Source: Dinochytrium kinnereticum (taxonomy: Eukaryota; Chytridiomycota; Chytridiomycetes; Chytridiales; Chytridiaceae). Taken from it: a DNA stretch of 15,697 nucleotides. Numbering within the stretch: the first letter of the stretch is position 1; each line of letters opens with the position of its first letter. The notes beneath the pieces are model-generated. The model worked only from the letters and a program-made list of their open reading frames with translations, had not been told where the DNA came from and ran no database searches. The position numbers and the translations under genes are program-made. Of the stretch, positions 1 to 9,762 are shown piece after piece. The stretch covers positions 1 to 15,697 of the forward strand of contig JADGJT010000469.1 in NCBI GenBank assembly GCA_027604005.1, read 5' to 3'.

Positions 1-85
1 AATTCAAAAAATCAGCCAATCAAAGCACTGTTACCTCTATTAATTTTTCCTCTATTTCTACTTGAAACGGCCTCTAACATAATTA

Positions 86-91
86 TTTATT
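86..91 (-). terminator. possible poly(A) signal of the carotenoid oxygenase gene
   Basis: Read on the minus strand these bases spell AATAAA, about 140 bases beyond the stop codon of the carotenoid oxygenase gene. The surrounding 1-228 flank is strongly AT-rich, as expected of a fungal 3' region. A plus-strand AATAAA at 95-100 lies beside it, so the hexamer could also be chance in AT-rich DNA. Confidence 0.35.
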
Positions 92-228
92 GACAATAAA
101 TTGTGCATACATATAATTATAATAAATAAAAAACGATGCCTGTAATGATAGAAAAATAACTATGCCAACACAGTTAACTTCAATATTCTTACTTATAGAA
201 AATCCCTTCTACCCCACGCGTTATTATT

Positions 229-2167
229 TTACCAAACAACACGATCCAACCACTCAACAACCCCATTCCGAACCCTTCCAATTACATCACCAACAACACC
301 TCCTCCCAAAACCGGATCAACCCTATCCCCGCCAAAAAACGGCAGCAGGGTCTCCAGAAGGGCTTTGGCAATATTTCCATGAAATGAACCTCTTCTCTTC
401 CTCATCACAGTTACCCCACCTTCATGCTTCTTCACATCTTTTTTTTTCCCACCATGCAGAAGTTGCATAACCCACATGTGTGGGCCAGTAAGGACTGAAA
501 TTCCGACAATAAAGATGCACCATAGACGGCGAGTGAGAGGTGTGGTGTCGTTTTCGGCGAGACATGTTTGTAAGGTTGGGAGAGGTGATGGACACGATAG
601 TTGCAAGAGTGGAGAGATTGGTGTGAAGAGTGCGGTGGTAATGGTTGGTAGATGGGAAGTTGAAATGAAAGGGGTGGAAGAGACTGCCGCACCGTACCCG
701 CCAGAAATGTAAAAAATCACCATCGACAAGACGGCCATTAAAGTGTATGGAGAAGCGAGGACAAGAAATCTCACAACGTCCAAAAGCTTGACTTCTTCAT
801 CATGAGAATGCCCATGAGTCCCTTCCCTAGCCCTTACTTCATCCTCATCCATATGACCACCTCCTACACCGGGGTCCTCCTCCATAGCAAGAGGAATCCA
901 TACATCAAGCCTAATGTCGGACTTGAAAAACGAAATCTCATCAACGATAGAATGCAAAGAATGCCAAACCCCAAAATAAACCGCAAAAGCCAGCAACGGG
1001 TTAATTGCCAAAAACAACCCAGCCATCATCCCAGCCATCCAAAATTCTTTACTCCATCCCTCCTTCTTCGTATCCCAAACGGCGTGAACAGCTAAAACAC
1101 CGAAATGCTGCACGATCGATACGCTCATCCAGAACGATGACGACGAGAGACTGGGATAATGTTCAAAAGGGGCTGAGGTTAACCAGTCCAACCCTGGGAC
1201 GGGGTCGAGTGTTGGGCATGGGCCGTGGGATGGGGTTATAATTGTTTTGATAATCGGGAGGGTGATTGAAGGGCTCGAAGTGACCAGAGTGCCGAGGAGG
1301 AGAATACCCCTTGAGAGGTAGAGGAGAAAGGGGAAAGGAGAGCGTTGGGAGAGGTGGTGGAGGTCTCCCTGCATATATTAAGCGGTTTTGGAGAGGAGTT
1401 CAGGCTAAAGAAAGAAAAAAAATGAAGAAGAGGCCCATATCACACGCACGAACCTGCCCAAAATGATAAGCAGACACAATCATGAACGCTAAAAATGCCG
1501 AAACAGGCGCCATCCCCCATAAAATCCCCCAAACAACCATTATCGCAAAATAATTAAAATAAAACGTAAGCTTTCTGACCAACGAAACGGTTCTCGAGGA
1601 AAGTGCACGGGGGATCCATGGCGCGAGAACATCAAGATTAAACATCGCAGGTCTATTTTTTCCATCAACTTGAAGTTTAACTGAATTATCAGTGAATCCG
1701 TTCTCGTGATTCGGCCTCAGCGAAAAATCGGCCGTGAGCCTTTCGTCGAGCTGAAGTCTCATTGCATCAGCCGTAAGTCGCTTCCCAAGCTTCTTCAACG
1801 CCTCCAGAGTTTCCGACCCAGCTTCACCCTTTTCTTCAACCGCAACACCACCTCTCTTTATATTCACTCTCTTCCTATCCTCCCTGCTCACCATCATACC
1901 CTCCTTTCTATCAGACCTCGAAAAGGCCGCCTGACAAAGTTTCTGAAATAAGAGGTGATCCAAAGCGCCATGTGGTATTCCGAGAAGCACGACAAGCGTC
2001 ACAATGATGGGTGGTGAGGCGTAGGAGTCGAATTCGGGGTAGTACCAGTAGAGAGAGATGATGATGATGGTGACGGCCGTAGAGAAGAGGAGAAAGCCTT
2101 TGGCGGGTACAGGGTGGGATTTGGATGGTGTTGAGGCTGTTGACCTTACTGGTGATGTGTCGGTCAT
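229..2167 (-). CDS. blh: Brp/Blh-family beta-carotene 15,15'-dioxygenase-like membrane protein (retinal formation)
   Basis: Model: join of 2167-1454 and 1368-229 on the minus strand, 617 residues, with one phase-0 intron of 85 bp (1453-1369, donor GTTCGT, acceptor TATGCAG). The ATG at 2167 is the first in frame after an upstream stop. Family hallmarks are visible in order: IPHGALDH (about residues 64-71), AYHFGQ joined across the intron to GDL (about 233-241), a further HFG (about 326), VWHSLHS (about 372-378) and GPHMW (about 534-537). At least six hydrophobic segments are compatible with a multi-pass membrane protein. Brp/Blh enzymes are iron-dependent and cleave beta-carotene to retinal, the rhodopsin chromophore. 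The protein is about twice the usual bacterial length because of a hydrophilic insert after the first His motif (about residues 75-170), a His/Asp/Glu-rich loop (about 400-435) and a basic tail. Family assignment is firm; activity is inferred. The second His of the usual W-H-x3-H pair appears displaced. Confidence 0.86.
1369..1453 (-). other. intron of the carotenoid oxygenase gene
   Basis: The intron runs from donor GTTCGT (1453) to acceptor TATGCAG ending at 1369. It is phase 0 and joins AYHFGQ to GDL, restoring the HFG-x2-DL motif of the Brp/Blh family. The upstream frame would otherwise end about 17 codons into the intron. Confidence 0.85.
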
Positions 2168-3070
2168 GACCTGCGTTCGAGTTGCCGATGGAAAATAAAC
2201 GCCCTCGGCCAAAACACAGCTATCTGATTATGCTGAATCTAAACGTATAGAAAAAAGATCAATTGAAGAACGTATTCATGACGCCTTCCGATGCCGCCTT
2301 TTTTTAAGTGATATCTTGGACGGTCCAACACAAACGAACTAGAATAATCAGTCATAACGCGTCCAGCCAGAACGCTCTGGCTCAATTCTGAAGGGCTCAT
2401 TCACCAGTTTTTCGGCTGGATCCAATGAATGACAATAACAAACAGGACAATGTCTCCGATCCTGCAAAATAAAGGAGATGCAGCACGCCAATCAGCTCTT
2501 CACTACTGAAAATAATGAAAGATAAAAAAACATGCGCGTGTGAGCAAGCCCTTCAATAAGCGATGGAATGCCGTTAATGCACTGCAATTGGATGGAGAGA
2601 GGGGGGCCCTTAAGAACTTGCAGGTCAGACGGGTCGACGTACAAAGACATGGCTTCGAGTCGATGGGCAGACTATATAAACAACTTCACTTTCTAGCTTA
2701 CGCTCGATGCAGGGTTAAAAATAAAAAGTAGCACTGCATATGACAGAGCAGCTGCAGCCCCACGCCTGCCTGTGGAATGCGAAGTGACAGGGGTGTTGGT
2801 CTCAACCCCTCGTCCAGCCACTTACAAAAAACATTTCGGAGAAACTTTGTGGAGACATCAAGTCAAACACAAAACATACCACCCCCTTGACCTGACAACA
2901 CATTTGCACACCAGCAGAAGCGACCTGTAGCTTCAAACTGCCTTGCGGTTGCTGTTTGCTGCAACTCTGGCATCGAGGGACGATAATAAGCGCATTTATA
3001 TCTCGTTTCGGACCTACGTTTTGGAAGGCCCAACGTGAAGAAACGAGAAAGTTGGGTAACTGAGGCAGCC
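2168..3070. other. divergent intergenic region
   Basis: These 0.9 kb separate the leftward carotenoid oxygenase from the rightward membrane-protein gene, so they probably carry both promoters. Short open frames here start at non-ATG codons or are interrupted, and none shows a recognisable domain. A TATA-like octamer lies at 2673-2680. An unseen upstream exon of the rightward gene could sit between about 2700 and 3070. Confidence 0.5.
2673..2680 (+). promoter_or_regulatory. TATA-like box upstream of the predicted membrane-protein gene
   Basis: The octamer TATATAAA is the best TATA match in the divergent intergenic region. It faces the rightward gene, but lies about 390 bp before the first usable ATG at 3071. 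That distance would imply a long leader or an unrecognised 5' exon. Confidence 0.3.
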
Positions 3071-5118
3071 ATGAGCGGGACGACACTTCGGCCGCCGGTG
3101 ACCACCATTCTTCGGCCAACAAGCACGATAAGAACCGCAACGTCCGTCGGACAGCGATTTACCTTTCCAGTCTTCACTGTCCCTCCAAGGATAACCTTGG
3201 CCAACCCCACGTCCTTTTTCTTCATCCCAGTTCACACGAATGGCCCACCAGAGCCAACGCCAGGTCCTGGTTCGGGCAATGGGGGCTCTTCGATCAATCT
3301 TAATGGGAATGGTTATACTGGACTCTCGACTTTCATGTTGGTTTTCATAAACAGTCCAACTCCTTGGCATTTCTCATGATTCTGACTTGAATACTGAAAT
3401 AGGCTTGTGGTCATTGGGGCCTCTTGTGGTCTTGGTATACTGGTTGTATGGTTTTTAATGATTCGGTGTTCAGTATTTGCGTAAGTTTGAACTCACTCCC
3501 AGTCGCCTTGTCTATTTACCACACTGACCAAGAACCTATAAGTAAGATGAGCGTTTTTTTCGGTCGATTCATCAAGCCCAGACCGCTTATCACAAAGGCG
3601 TCACCAGCGGAGGTTGCCCACATTTCTCCAACCGCCCCATGGGCTTGGTCGAGTGATGGACGGTTTTTGCCTGACAGGGCTGGGAATGAGGCCCAGAGAA
3701 GTGATGGTGGAAGGGGTGTACTAGAAGAGGTTGAGCTGGAGGATGTTGGGGTAGTGCAGGGCGGAACGCTGCAAATCGGCTTGAGTCAGAGGTCTGACTC
3801 GTCTGTTCCTGAAGGACATAGCCCGCCAATTGAAGGATTTCTTGCCGCGGCATCACCAACCACACCTATGTTCTCATCGCCACCACCGTCCATCTGCACA
3901 GCAACAATTACAACTCACCGCGTTCCGTTAAGCATACCCACACTCCGAGTTCCCTCACCCCAAAGTCGTGCAACCAATTCACCTCTCGAATCGCCCATCC
4001 CCTTCTATTCATTATCCGAAGCCACATCAAGAGACCATCGAAGACGCCGATTCGCATCATGGGGTCATCGGCCTCAAGAAACGGTTCCTGCGTGGATCCA
4101 TATCGCGTCGAGCTCTTCAGCCTCTCTAGAGGAATCAGCATTCGCTCGCAGCGTTATGGTGGAAGTTGAGTACAGGGGGAGGGATCCTGTTGAGAGGGAG
4201 GAGAGAAGGCTATTAAGGATTGGGTGCTTAGATTTGGCCAGTGATACGTGTGATTTGAATACCCCTGCGTCAGGAATTACACAATCGTCATCTGGGATCG
4301 CTGATGAGACTGTATTGAGCCCACAACCGAATAGACTTCGCCCGCAGTCTCTTCCTATATTCCCAACTAGGACCCCCTTGCACCCGTCCTCTACTCCATC
4401 ACCTCCCTCCCCCGCCTTAAATGATACCTCAACAGGCGAACGTCCAGGAGGCGATGGTTTCAGCCTCGGTCTGAATTCTACACAGAGGGCCTCCGCCCAA
4501 GTCAATGACTTCTCTGACGTCGTTCAAGCAACCCTTCCGGCCGCACCCGAAACCTCCACTTGGCTCCGAGCCGGCGCTCGTCCTCACCCGCGAACGCTCG
4601 TCCCAGCACCGACATCTGAAGCGGGAAAGCTACATTCCGAAGTTCTGGTTGTAGCTGGACGATCCAGGGGTGCTGGGACGCTTGTAGGAGATGCTCTTCG
4701 TTCTGCTTTGTCTAAGAGACGGAGAAGGTGCAGTCGAGGAAGAGAAATGGATTTAGAGGGTGGGTGGAGTGTGATGGGAAGACGGAAGGGGTGGGGAGGT
4801 ACAAGTGGCTCCGTAAATGTAAATGAGATGAGCGTGCCTTCATGGACGGATGATGGGATGGCTTCGGTAGCTGATCTTTCTATAGCTGGGGTCGTTAACA
4901 ATGGGACTGATGCCCTTGTGGTCGCGTCGTCTACAGTTGAATCACCACCTTCACGAAATATTTTATCCGTTTCACATAGGCTTATGAGGAGACGGGGTAC
5001 CGAGAGTGAAGTTGTGCCACCTATCATCAGGATCGCGGGTGGATGGGGAGCGGTGGCGAGTGTTGCTGCGGTGAATGTTGATTTGCCACCTCCTAGAACC
5101 CCGTCGCCGAGGCCCTAG
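3071..5118 (+). CDS. predicted single-pass membrane protein with long disordered cytoplasmic tail
   Basis: Model: join of 3071-3336, 3403-3480 and 3543-5118, 639 residues. I do not recognise a family. The first exon encodes a Thr/Pro-rich stretch ending in a Gly/Asn/Ser-rich linker. The small second exon encodes a strongly hydrophobic segment (about residues 88-112, LVVIGASCGLGILVVWFLM) followed by Arg-Cys. The third is one long open frame rich in Ser, Pro, Arg and Gly with no visible fold, ending in PPPRTPSPRP. Both introns are short (66 and 62 bp), both contain CTGAC as a likely branch point, and splicing keeps a single frame. The layout resembles fungal surface or sensor proteins with a Ser/Thr ectodomain, one transmembrane helix and a disordered tail; that role is inference. 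No signal peptide is seen from the ATG at 3071, so an upstream exon may be missing or the protein may be signal-anchored. The first donor (GTTGGT) is weak. Confidence 0.55.
3337..3402 (+). other. intron 1 of the predicted membrane-protein gene
   Basis: The donor is GTTGGT at 3337 and the acceptor is AAATAG ending at 3402, with CTGAC near 3382 as a candidate branch point. It is phase 2. Removing it places the hydrophobic segment directly after the Gly/Asn-rich linker. Confidence 0.5.
3481..3542 (+). other. intron 2 of the predicted membrane-protein gene
   Basis: The donor is a consensus GTAAGT at 3481 and the acceptor is ATAAG ending at 3542, with CTGAC inside as a candidate branch point. It is phase 2. 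Splicing moves the transmembrane frame into the long 3543-5118 open frame, whose own upstream part lacks a good ATG start. Confidence 0.65.
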
Positions 5119-5995
5119 GATTCCTCATGATGTGATAATGCCCCCTTTTTTTTTTCTTCGCGGGGATTCACATTGGAAATTGGATCTTATTTTGCTACTT
5201 TATTTTCTGTGGTTCATATTTTTTATACCCCGCTTGGTCTTGTCTGTTTGAATGAGAATTTACTCTAGCGGGAACATTTTCTGCATGACGATTTTGCTGG
5301 ATTTTTGCTATACTTCACAGAAACTCTTTTTTACTCTATTTCATTGTTTTACTTTATTTTTTTTGTTATCCACATTATATTATTTATTGGTGGTGAATTG
5401 TTTGACCTGCGCTGCTTTCATTTTCGTTTCTTTCTCTGTCAAAACTTGTTTTTCTCGGGTTTTTTGCAATACAATTTTCGAGCAGTTCCTCTTCTTCATG
5501 ACTGGTGTAATTTGTCTAAACTCTCCTTTTTCTCAGAGGGCAAGGAACATGTCGGGAAATATCAGCCGTCGAAATATCAATGAAATATTGTTATATTTAT
5601 CTTACAACCTCAATAAGGAAAAACGTCTTAAGAAAAACAACAAGGGGGCTGGAGCGGTATGTTTGGGTTAATAAAATATATGTGCCCTGCCCACAGGAGG
5701 AGAAAGAAAAATAGGCAGAGCTTGGGGTTCAACATGAAAAATTGAAAATAGAACCCCAAAAAACAATATAGTAACGTTTGTATGAGAAAGAGAGGGGTAG
5801 GATGGGGTCCATTGATTTTTCAAAGACAAATTGAGGAGATCGCAGGTACTCATTAATAGAGAGCTGTGTTTTCTTTTTTTACAATGGGGAGAAAGAGGAA
5901 GACAGGAGCGGGGGGTTTGGTGGAGGAAAATGCAGGGATACCATTACAGCACCAACGCTAGTTCTTATACCATGAGTTTTGCTTAAAAATACAAA
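5119..5995. other. convergent intergenic region, T/A-rich
   Basis: These are the 3' flanks of the rightward membrane-protein gene and leftward gene A. The DNA has long T-rich runs on the left half and A/G-rich runs on the right. An AATAAA on the plus strand at 5670-5675 could serve the rightward gene, but it is about 550 bp past its stop. The open frame at 5252-5671 is Phe/Leu-rich through T-rich composition and I do not call it. Confidence 0.5.
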
Positions 5996-8900
5996 TTAAC
6001 AGTCAGACCGTAAAGAGCAACTCTTTGTCTTGGCGCAACACACTGTTCCCTGCAAGTTACAAAAGATTGACGTGGACAAGTCGGAACCTATGAATGGTGG
6101 ATGAGTTAATTTGACTCGATAGAAAAGAAAGAAAGAAATTTACTCACTTGGTGCCTCATCAACACATGGGAATCCCTGCTTAGGTGTACCGCAAATAAAC
6201 TGACCATCGGGGACATTTGAGCAAGGGTTCGAGCACGCTGCGTTCCTTCTCGGACAGAAACCGGTGTCCTTACAGCACATTCCAAACCTACAGGTGCTTT
6301 CAAACAAGAAGCCTGTTTGGAAATGATTGACGAAGGAGGAGAGACGGCATTTTAATATCAATAGGATAAAAGAAAAGCTTTACGTACCATCCTTTCCATC
6401 GCAAGACAGGGAGACGAAACCGTCGTCACTGCAAATTCGTGCACCTGGAGGCATTCCAGAGCACTCGCTTTTGGCCACAAGAGCAGACTCTGGGAGCTTA
6501 ACGGGAGGAATACCGTCACAATTGAAGGGGAAATCGCACTGGTTGGTGGTAGGGCAGCAAAGCATGCCCGACGCGCAGCTCACTTCAGACGAAATAACTA
6601 CAGAAAAATAGCAAGATTAGAAGAGCATAATTATTATTTTTTTTTAGAGCCAGGAGGGCAAAGAAAACATTGAAACAGAGAATCATAGAAAGATAGAGTG
6701 AAATAAAACTAGAATCTTACTTGAGTTTTGGCAAACAGCGGCGGCCAATTTTCCAACGCATATTTTCTCTCCCGAGGCCTTTCCTGCGCAAAGAGCATCG
6801 GTTTTGGGAGGATATTCAATCTTCAGATCCTCAATTGTCTCAACCAGCTCCTTATCACAATACTCTGCAAGGTTGCATGTTCCCGTGTTAAGACAGCAGA
6901 CGGCAGCTCCTTCACAAGTTCTTTGAGATCCGGATACGATTGCTGAGTGATGAAGGAGAGAATTAAATCAGAAAGCAAGATCAATGAAATCAACTCTTAT
7001 TCACGTAGCTGAAGAAACAAAACAAAATAGGAAACACATCTCACCGTTGTTCGCACAAGTGACGATAGTCTTCCCCGTTGCGCAAGTAGTGCTAAAGTCT
7101 GGCAAATCCTGGCAAACGCTAGGGTCAACGGTAGGCCGAGGCCTTGGAGAGAAAGTTGAGGTAACGGTCTCAGTGGCGGTTGCCGTTGGGTTGACTGAAT
7201 CCGACGGTAGAGGGTCTAGCGTATCCGGGCACTGAGGGCGAGAGACGCAAGCCTTTTTGGAGGGACAGCACACAGTTCCAATCTCACAATTGACGGCACG
7301 GGATATGGCTATGTGAGGAAGCAATCAGAAAGTTGTTCCGATACTTCCTACAACGAACTCACCCTCATTCCTGCAAACACCAATCCTGCTGACAGAAGCA
7401 CACACAAAGGTTCCATCCGACTTGGCAAAGCATGGGCTGACCGTAGTGGTAGCAGCAGGTGGGGCAGTTGTAGTGGTAGTAACTAAAAGAGATACGAAAA
7501 GGTCAATAAAACTGGTGTTTCAACTATCTGTTACAAACCTGGCGGCAAAGTGGTCGTCGGCGACTGAGTAGTTGATGGTTCGATAACAACTGTGGTGGTC
7601 TGAATAGGTTGCGTGGTCGGAGCAGCTGTGGTGGGTACTACCGTGACCACCGTTGTGGTAGAGATAACCGGGGCTACAGTGGTTGATATAATGCGAGCGA
7701 TCTCAGTTGTGGGAGAAGCGAGAGCAGCAGTAGTTGTGGTAGTCGGAATAACTTGAACGACAGACGTAGTAGTTGGAATAACTTGAATTGTAGAGGTAGT
7801 AGTTGGAATAATTGGAATGACAGTGGTAGTAGTTGGTATGACAGTGGTGGTAGTTGGGATAACAGTGGTAGTGGGTGGAATGACAGTGGTAGTAGTTGGA
7901 ATTACAGTAGTCGTGGTTGGAATGACAGTGGTAGTAGTTGGAATTTCAGTGGTAGTTGTTGGAATGGGAGTGGTAGTAGTTGCAAAGACAGTAGTAGTCG
8001 GAACAACTTGAATGGTAGTGGTAGTGGTAGTGGTAGTGGTAGGAACAACTTCAATGGTTGTAGTTATTACAGCTGTAGTGGTGGTGCTGGTAATAACTGG
8101 GATTGTGGTAGTTTCGGTACTTTGTGTGGTTGGAATGAAAACCGTCGTGGTAGTAGCAATCTCAGACTCTGTAGTAGTTGTAATCTCAGACTTTGTAGAG
8201 GTCGTCGTGCTGACCGGAACAGTCTCTGTGGTTTCTTTGGTAACTGAGGTCGTCGTAGTTGTACCAGCAAAAGTTGTGGAGGTTGTCGTCGATACTGAAG
8301 TAGTAGTAGTCCTAGCCGATTCCGAAGTGGTGGTGCTGGTTATAGCATTGGTACTAGTCGTTGTGGGATCTGGGATTGAGGAGGTTGTGCTAACGTCCGA
8401 GGTAGAAGAGTCGACGATCGTACTTTCGGTTGAATATTCCGTTGTATACTCCGTTGTATATTGTGTTGTATATTCCGTCGTAGAGCTTGTTTCTTCAGGA
8501 ACGGTCGAACTACTGACAACAACCGTCTCCGATGTTGAGGATGCAGAGTTTGAGGGTGTTTGCATGCTTAAGGTAGAGCTTTCGCTGCTTATGTCAGACG
8601 TTGCGGTTGAGCTTGTTGACGACGAAGTTGATGAGGGCAGAAGAGGGCCAATAAAGACACTGGATGTGGAAGAAGAAGAAGTAGATAATGATGATGATGT
8701 AGAATATTTGGTTGAAGACTTCGTTGATGACTTGTACGAGGAACCCATTGACGATTTGGTAGATGTTTTCGTTGATGTAGACGATGTGATTGCGGCCGTC
8801 GTAGTCGACTTCACAGAAGAGCTAGACGAAGATGCCGTCAAAGACTTCGTAGAAGACTTTGTAGACCCCGTAGCGGACCAGCTGCTGGATGAACGAGTAG

Positions 8901-9762
8901 ACTTCGTAGTCTTAGATGAGCTCGTGGTCAGATGCGGGCAATAATCCTCATAAAGTTCAACACAGTCCATATCCCACGCAACCTGCGCGCAGAGCGGGCT
9001 AAGGTCCACAACAATTTGAACGCAGGGATCGCACAGAGGGTACAATGGAGGACCGATCTGAAGGGGTGAATGACCGCATGGCTGCACCGAAGCAGAGACT
9101 CTCGTCAAGGTCGTGCTTGGCTTAAAGGAGCTGGAGGATGACACGTGCTGCGATGTTGGACCCATACTCATCAAGTAGCTTGTTGTCTTGGTGGTGGTGG
9201 ATGTTGGACCCATACCAATGCTCGCTGTCATGGTGGTGGATGTTGGACCCATGCTCATCAAGTAGCTTGTTGTTTTTGTGGTGCTGGTGGTGGAAAGCGA
9301 GCTGGGTGTGTGAGTGCCTGACGCACTGGACACCGACGACGCAGTAGAGCTGCCGGGATTGTAGGAGCTTGAGGATGACGCGTGAATCGTGCTGCTAACG
9401 TGTCCCATCGTCGTGCTTGATGTCATCGAAAGTGATGAGGAGGTGGTGAATCCAGCCGAGCTGGGTGTGAGAGTACCTGAAGCACTGGACACCGACGACG
9501 CAGTAGAGCTGCCGGGATTGTAGTAGCTTGAGGATGACGTGTGAGTCGTACTGCTAACGTGTCCCGTCGTCGTGCTTGATGTCATCGAAAGTGATGAGGA
9601 GGCGGTGAATCCAGCCGAGAATGAGTATGAGGAAGAGGATACGTGATCTATGGTTGAACTGGAATGGCCACCGACATTGAACGACGTGTGAACGGTCGTC
9701 ACAAGAACAGCAGGAATGAGCCAAAGCGCCTTGCTCCATGTCGACATGCCGTGAAGCCTCAT
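5996..9762 (-). CDS. gene A: secreted mucin-like glycoprotein with five C-terminal eight-cysteine modules
   Basis: Model (minus): 9762-7539, 7482-7363, 7308-7045, 6942-6721, 6597-6388, 6312-6148, 6087-5996; 3297 nt, 1098 residues. Introns are 56, 54, 102, 123, 75 and 60 bp, all phase 1, most with GTGAGT-like donors. Residues 1 to about 26 form a signal peptide (KALWLIPAVLVTTV core). Next come a Ser/Thr-rich part with a duplicated 53-residue unit, a small Cys domain (about 228-276: CDPC, WDMDC, YEDYC), and about 470 residues of Ser/Thr/Pro stalk with VIPTTTT repeats, probably heavily O-glycosylated. Five modules of pattern C-x9-C-x(8,9)-C-x(10,14)-C-x(4,6)-CC-x5-C-x(5,6)-C follow, from residue 759 to the last residue, a Cys. 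No GPI signal or transmembrane helix follows, so it is probably secreted into the cell surface or wall. I do not recognise the complete protein. Exon boundaries are supported by agreement with paralogue B. Confidence 0.82.
5999..7432 (-). repeat. gene A: five tandem eight-cysteine modules, one intron each
   Basis: Module 1 joins exons 2 and 3, module 2 exons 3 and 4, module 3 exons 4 and 5, module 4 exons 5 and 6, and module 5 exons 6 and 7. In each the intron falls 3-5 residues after the third cysteine. The CC cores read TVCCPSKKAC, AVCCLNTGTC, MLCCPTTNQC, MCCKDTGFC and TVCCAKTKSC. The first halves share G-x-x-x-C or a near variant, as in DGTFVC, GEKIC, GARIC and GQFIC. That spacing recalls fungal chitin-binding (CBM19-like) sequences from memory, which is a hypothesis only. 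Confidence 0.82.
7483..7538 (-). other. representative short intron of gene A (intron 1)
   Basis: The donor is GTTTGT at 7538 and the acceptor is TCTTTTAG ending at 7483, phase 1. It interrupts the Thr-rich stalk just before the first cysteine module. The five other introns of gene A lie at 7362-7309, 7044-6943, 6720-6598, 6387-6313 and 6147-6088. Confidence 0.75.
7814..7981 (-). repeat. 21-bp tandem repeat in the stalk of gene A
   Basis: Eight contiguous 21-bp units occur, with plus-strand consensus ggaatgacagtggtagtagtt. They encode seven-residue units of the form [V/E/P]IPTTTT on the minus strand. Units differ at a few, mostly silent, positions. Since 21 is a multiple of three, gain or loss of units would keep the frame and change stalk length. 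Confidence 0.9.
8435..8482 (-). repeat. 12-bp tandem repeat in the stalk of gene A
   Basis: Four consecutive 12-bp units (tattccgttgta and variants on the plus strand) encode a Y-[TS]-T-[EQ] repeat. This is the only Tyr-rich patch in the Ser/Thr stalk. Confidence 0.8.
9160..9275 (-). repeat. GMGPTST-type repeat in the N-terminal Ser/Thr region of gene A
   Basis: Three copies of a block containing gatgttggacccat on the plus strand occur, at about 9153, 9208 and 9239. They encode MGPTS blocks, two of them followed by KTTSYLMS-like sequence. It is an in-frame minisatellite of unequal units. Confidence 0.7.
9299..9616 (-). repeat. 159-bp direct duplication in the N-terminal region of gene A
   Basis: Copy 1 is 9299-9457 and copy 2 is 9458-9616. 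They are head-to-tail and differ at only a small number of bases. Each encodes 53 residues of Ser/Thr-rich sequence containing NPGSSTASSVSSASGT. The high identity suggests recent unequal exchange or replication slippage. Confidence 0.88.

Noticed and set aside
2802..3370. Three overlapping minus-strand open frames
   Set aside because: They overlap each other and the first exon of the rightward gene, and none shows a motif, a good ATG context or splice support.
4074..5027. Two minus-strand open frames opposite exon 3 of the membrane-protein gene
   Set aside because: They are shorter than the continuous plus-strand frame, lack motifs and are best explained as antisense shadows.
5252..5671. ATG-started plus-strand frame of 139 codons
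   Set aside because: Its Phe/Leu-rich hydrophobic product follows from T-rich DNA in a convergent 3' flank, and no motif is visible.
6040..6052. Alternative acceptor TTGCAG for exon 7 of gene A
   Set aside because: It shifts the frame and loses all cysteines of the last module. The upstream ATAG acceptor before 6087 keeps the frame and matches gene B.
5999..7432. Calling the cysteine modules hevein-type (CBM18) chitin-binding domains
   Set aside because: Only the C-x(4,6)-CC-x5-C-x(5,6)-C half fits. The Ser and aromatic residues that bind sugar are missing and the first half has different spacing.
7753..8944. Long plus-strand open frames rich in Val, Gly or Asp opposite the stalk of gene A
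   Set aside because: They are antisense shadows of the Thr/Ser codon repeats and have no start context, signal or domain.
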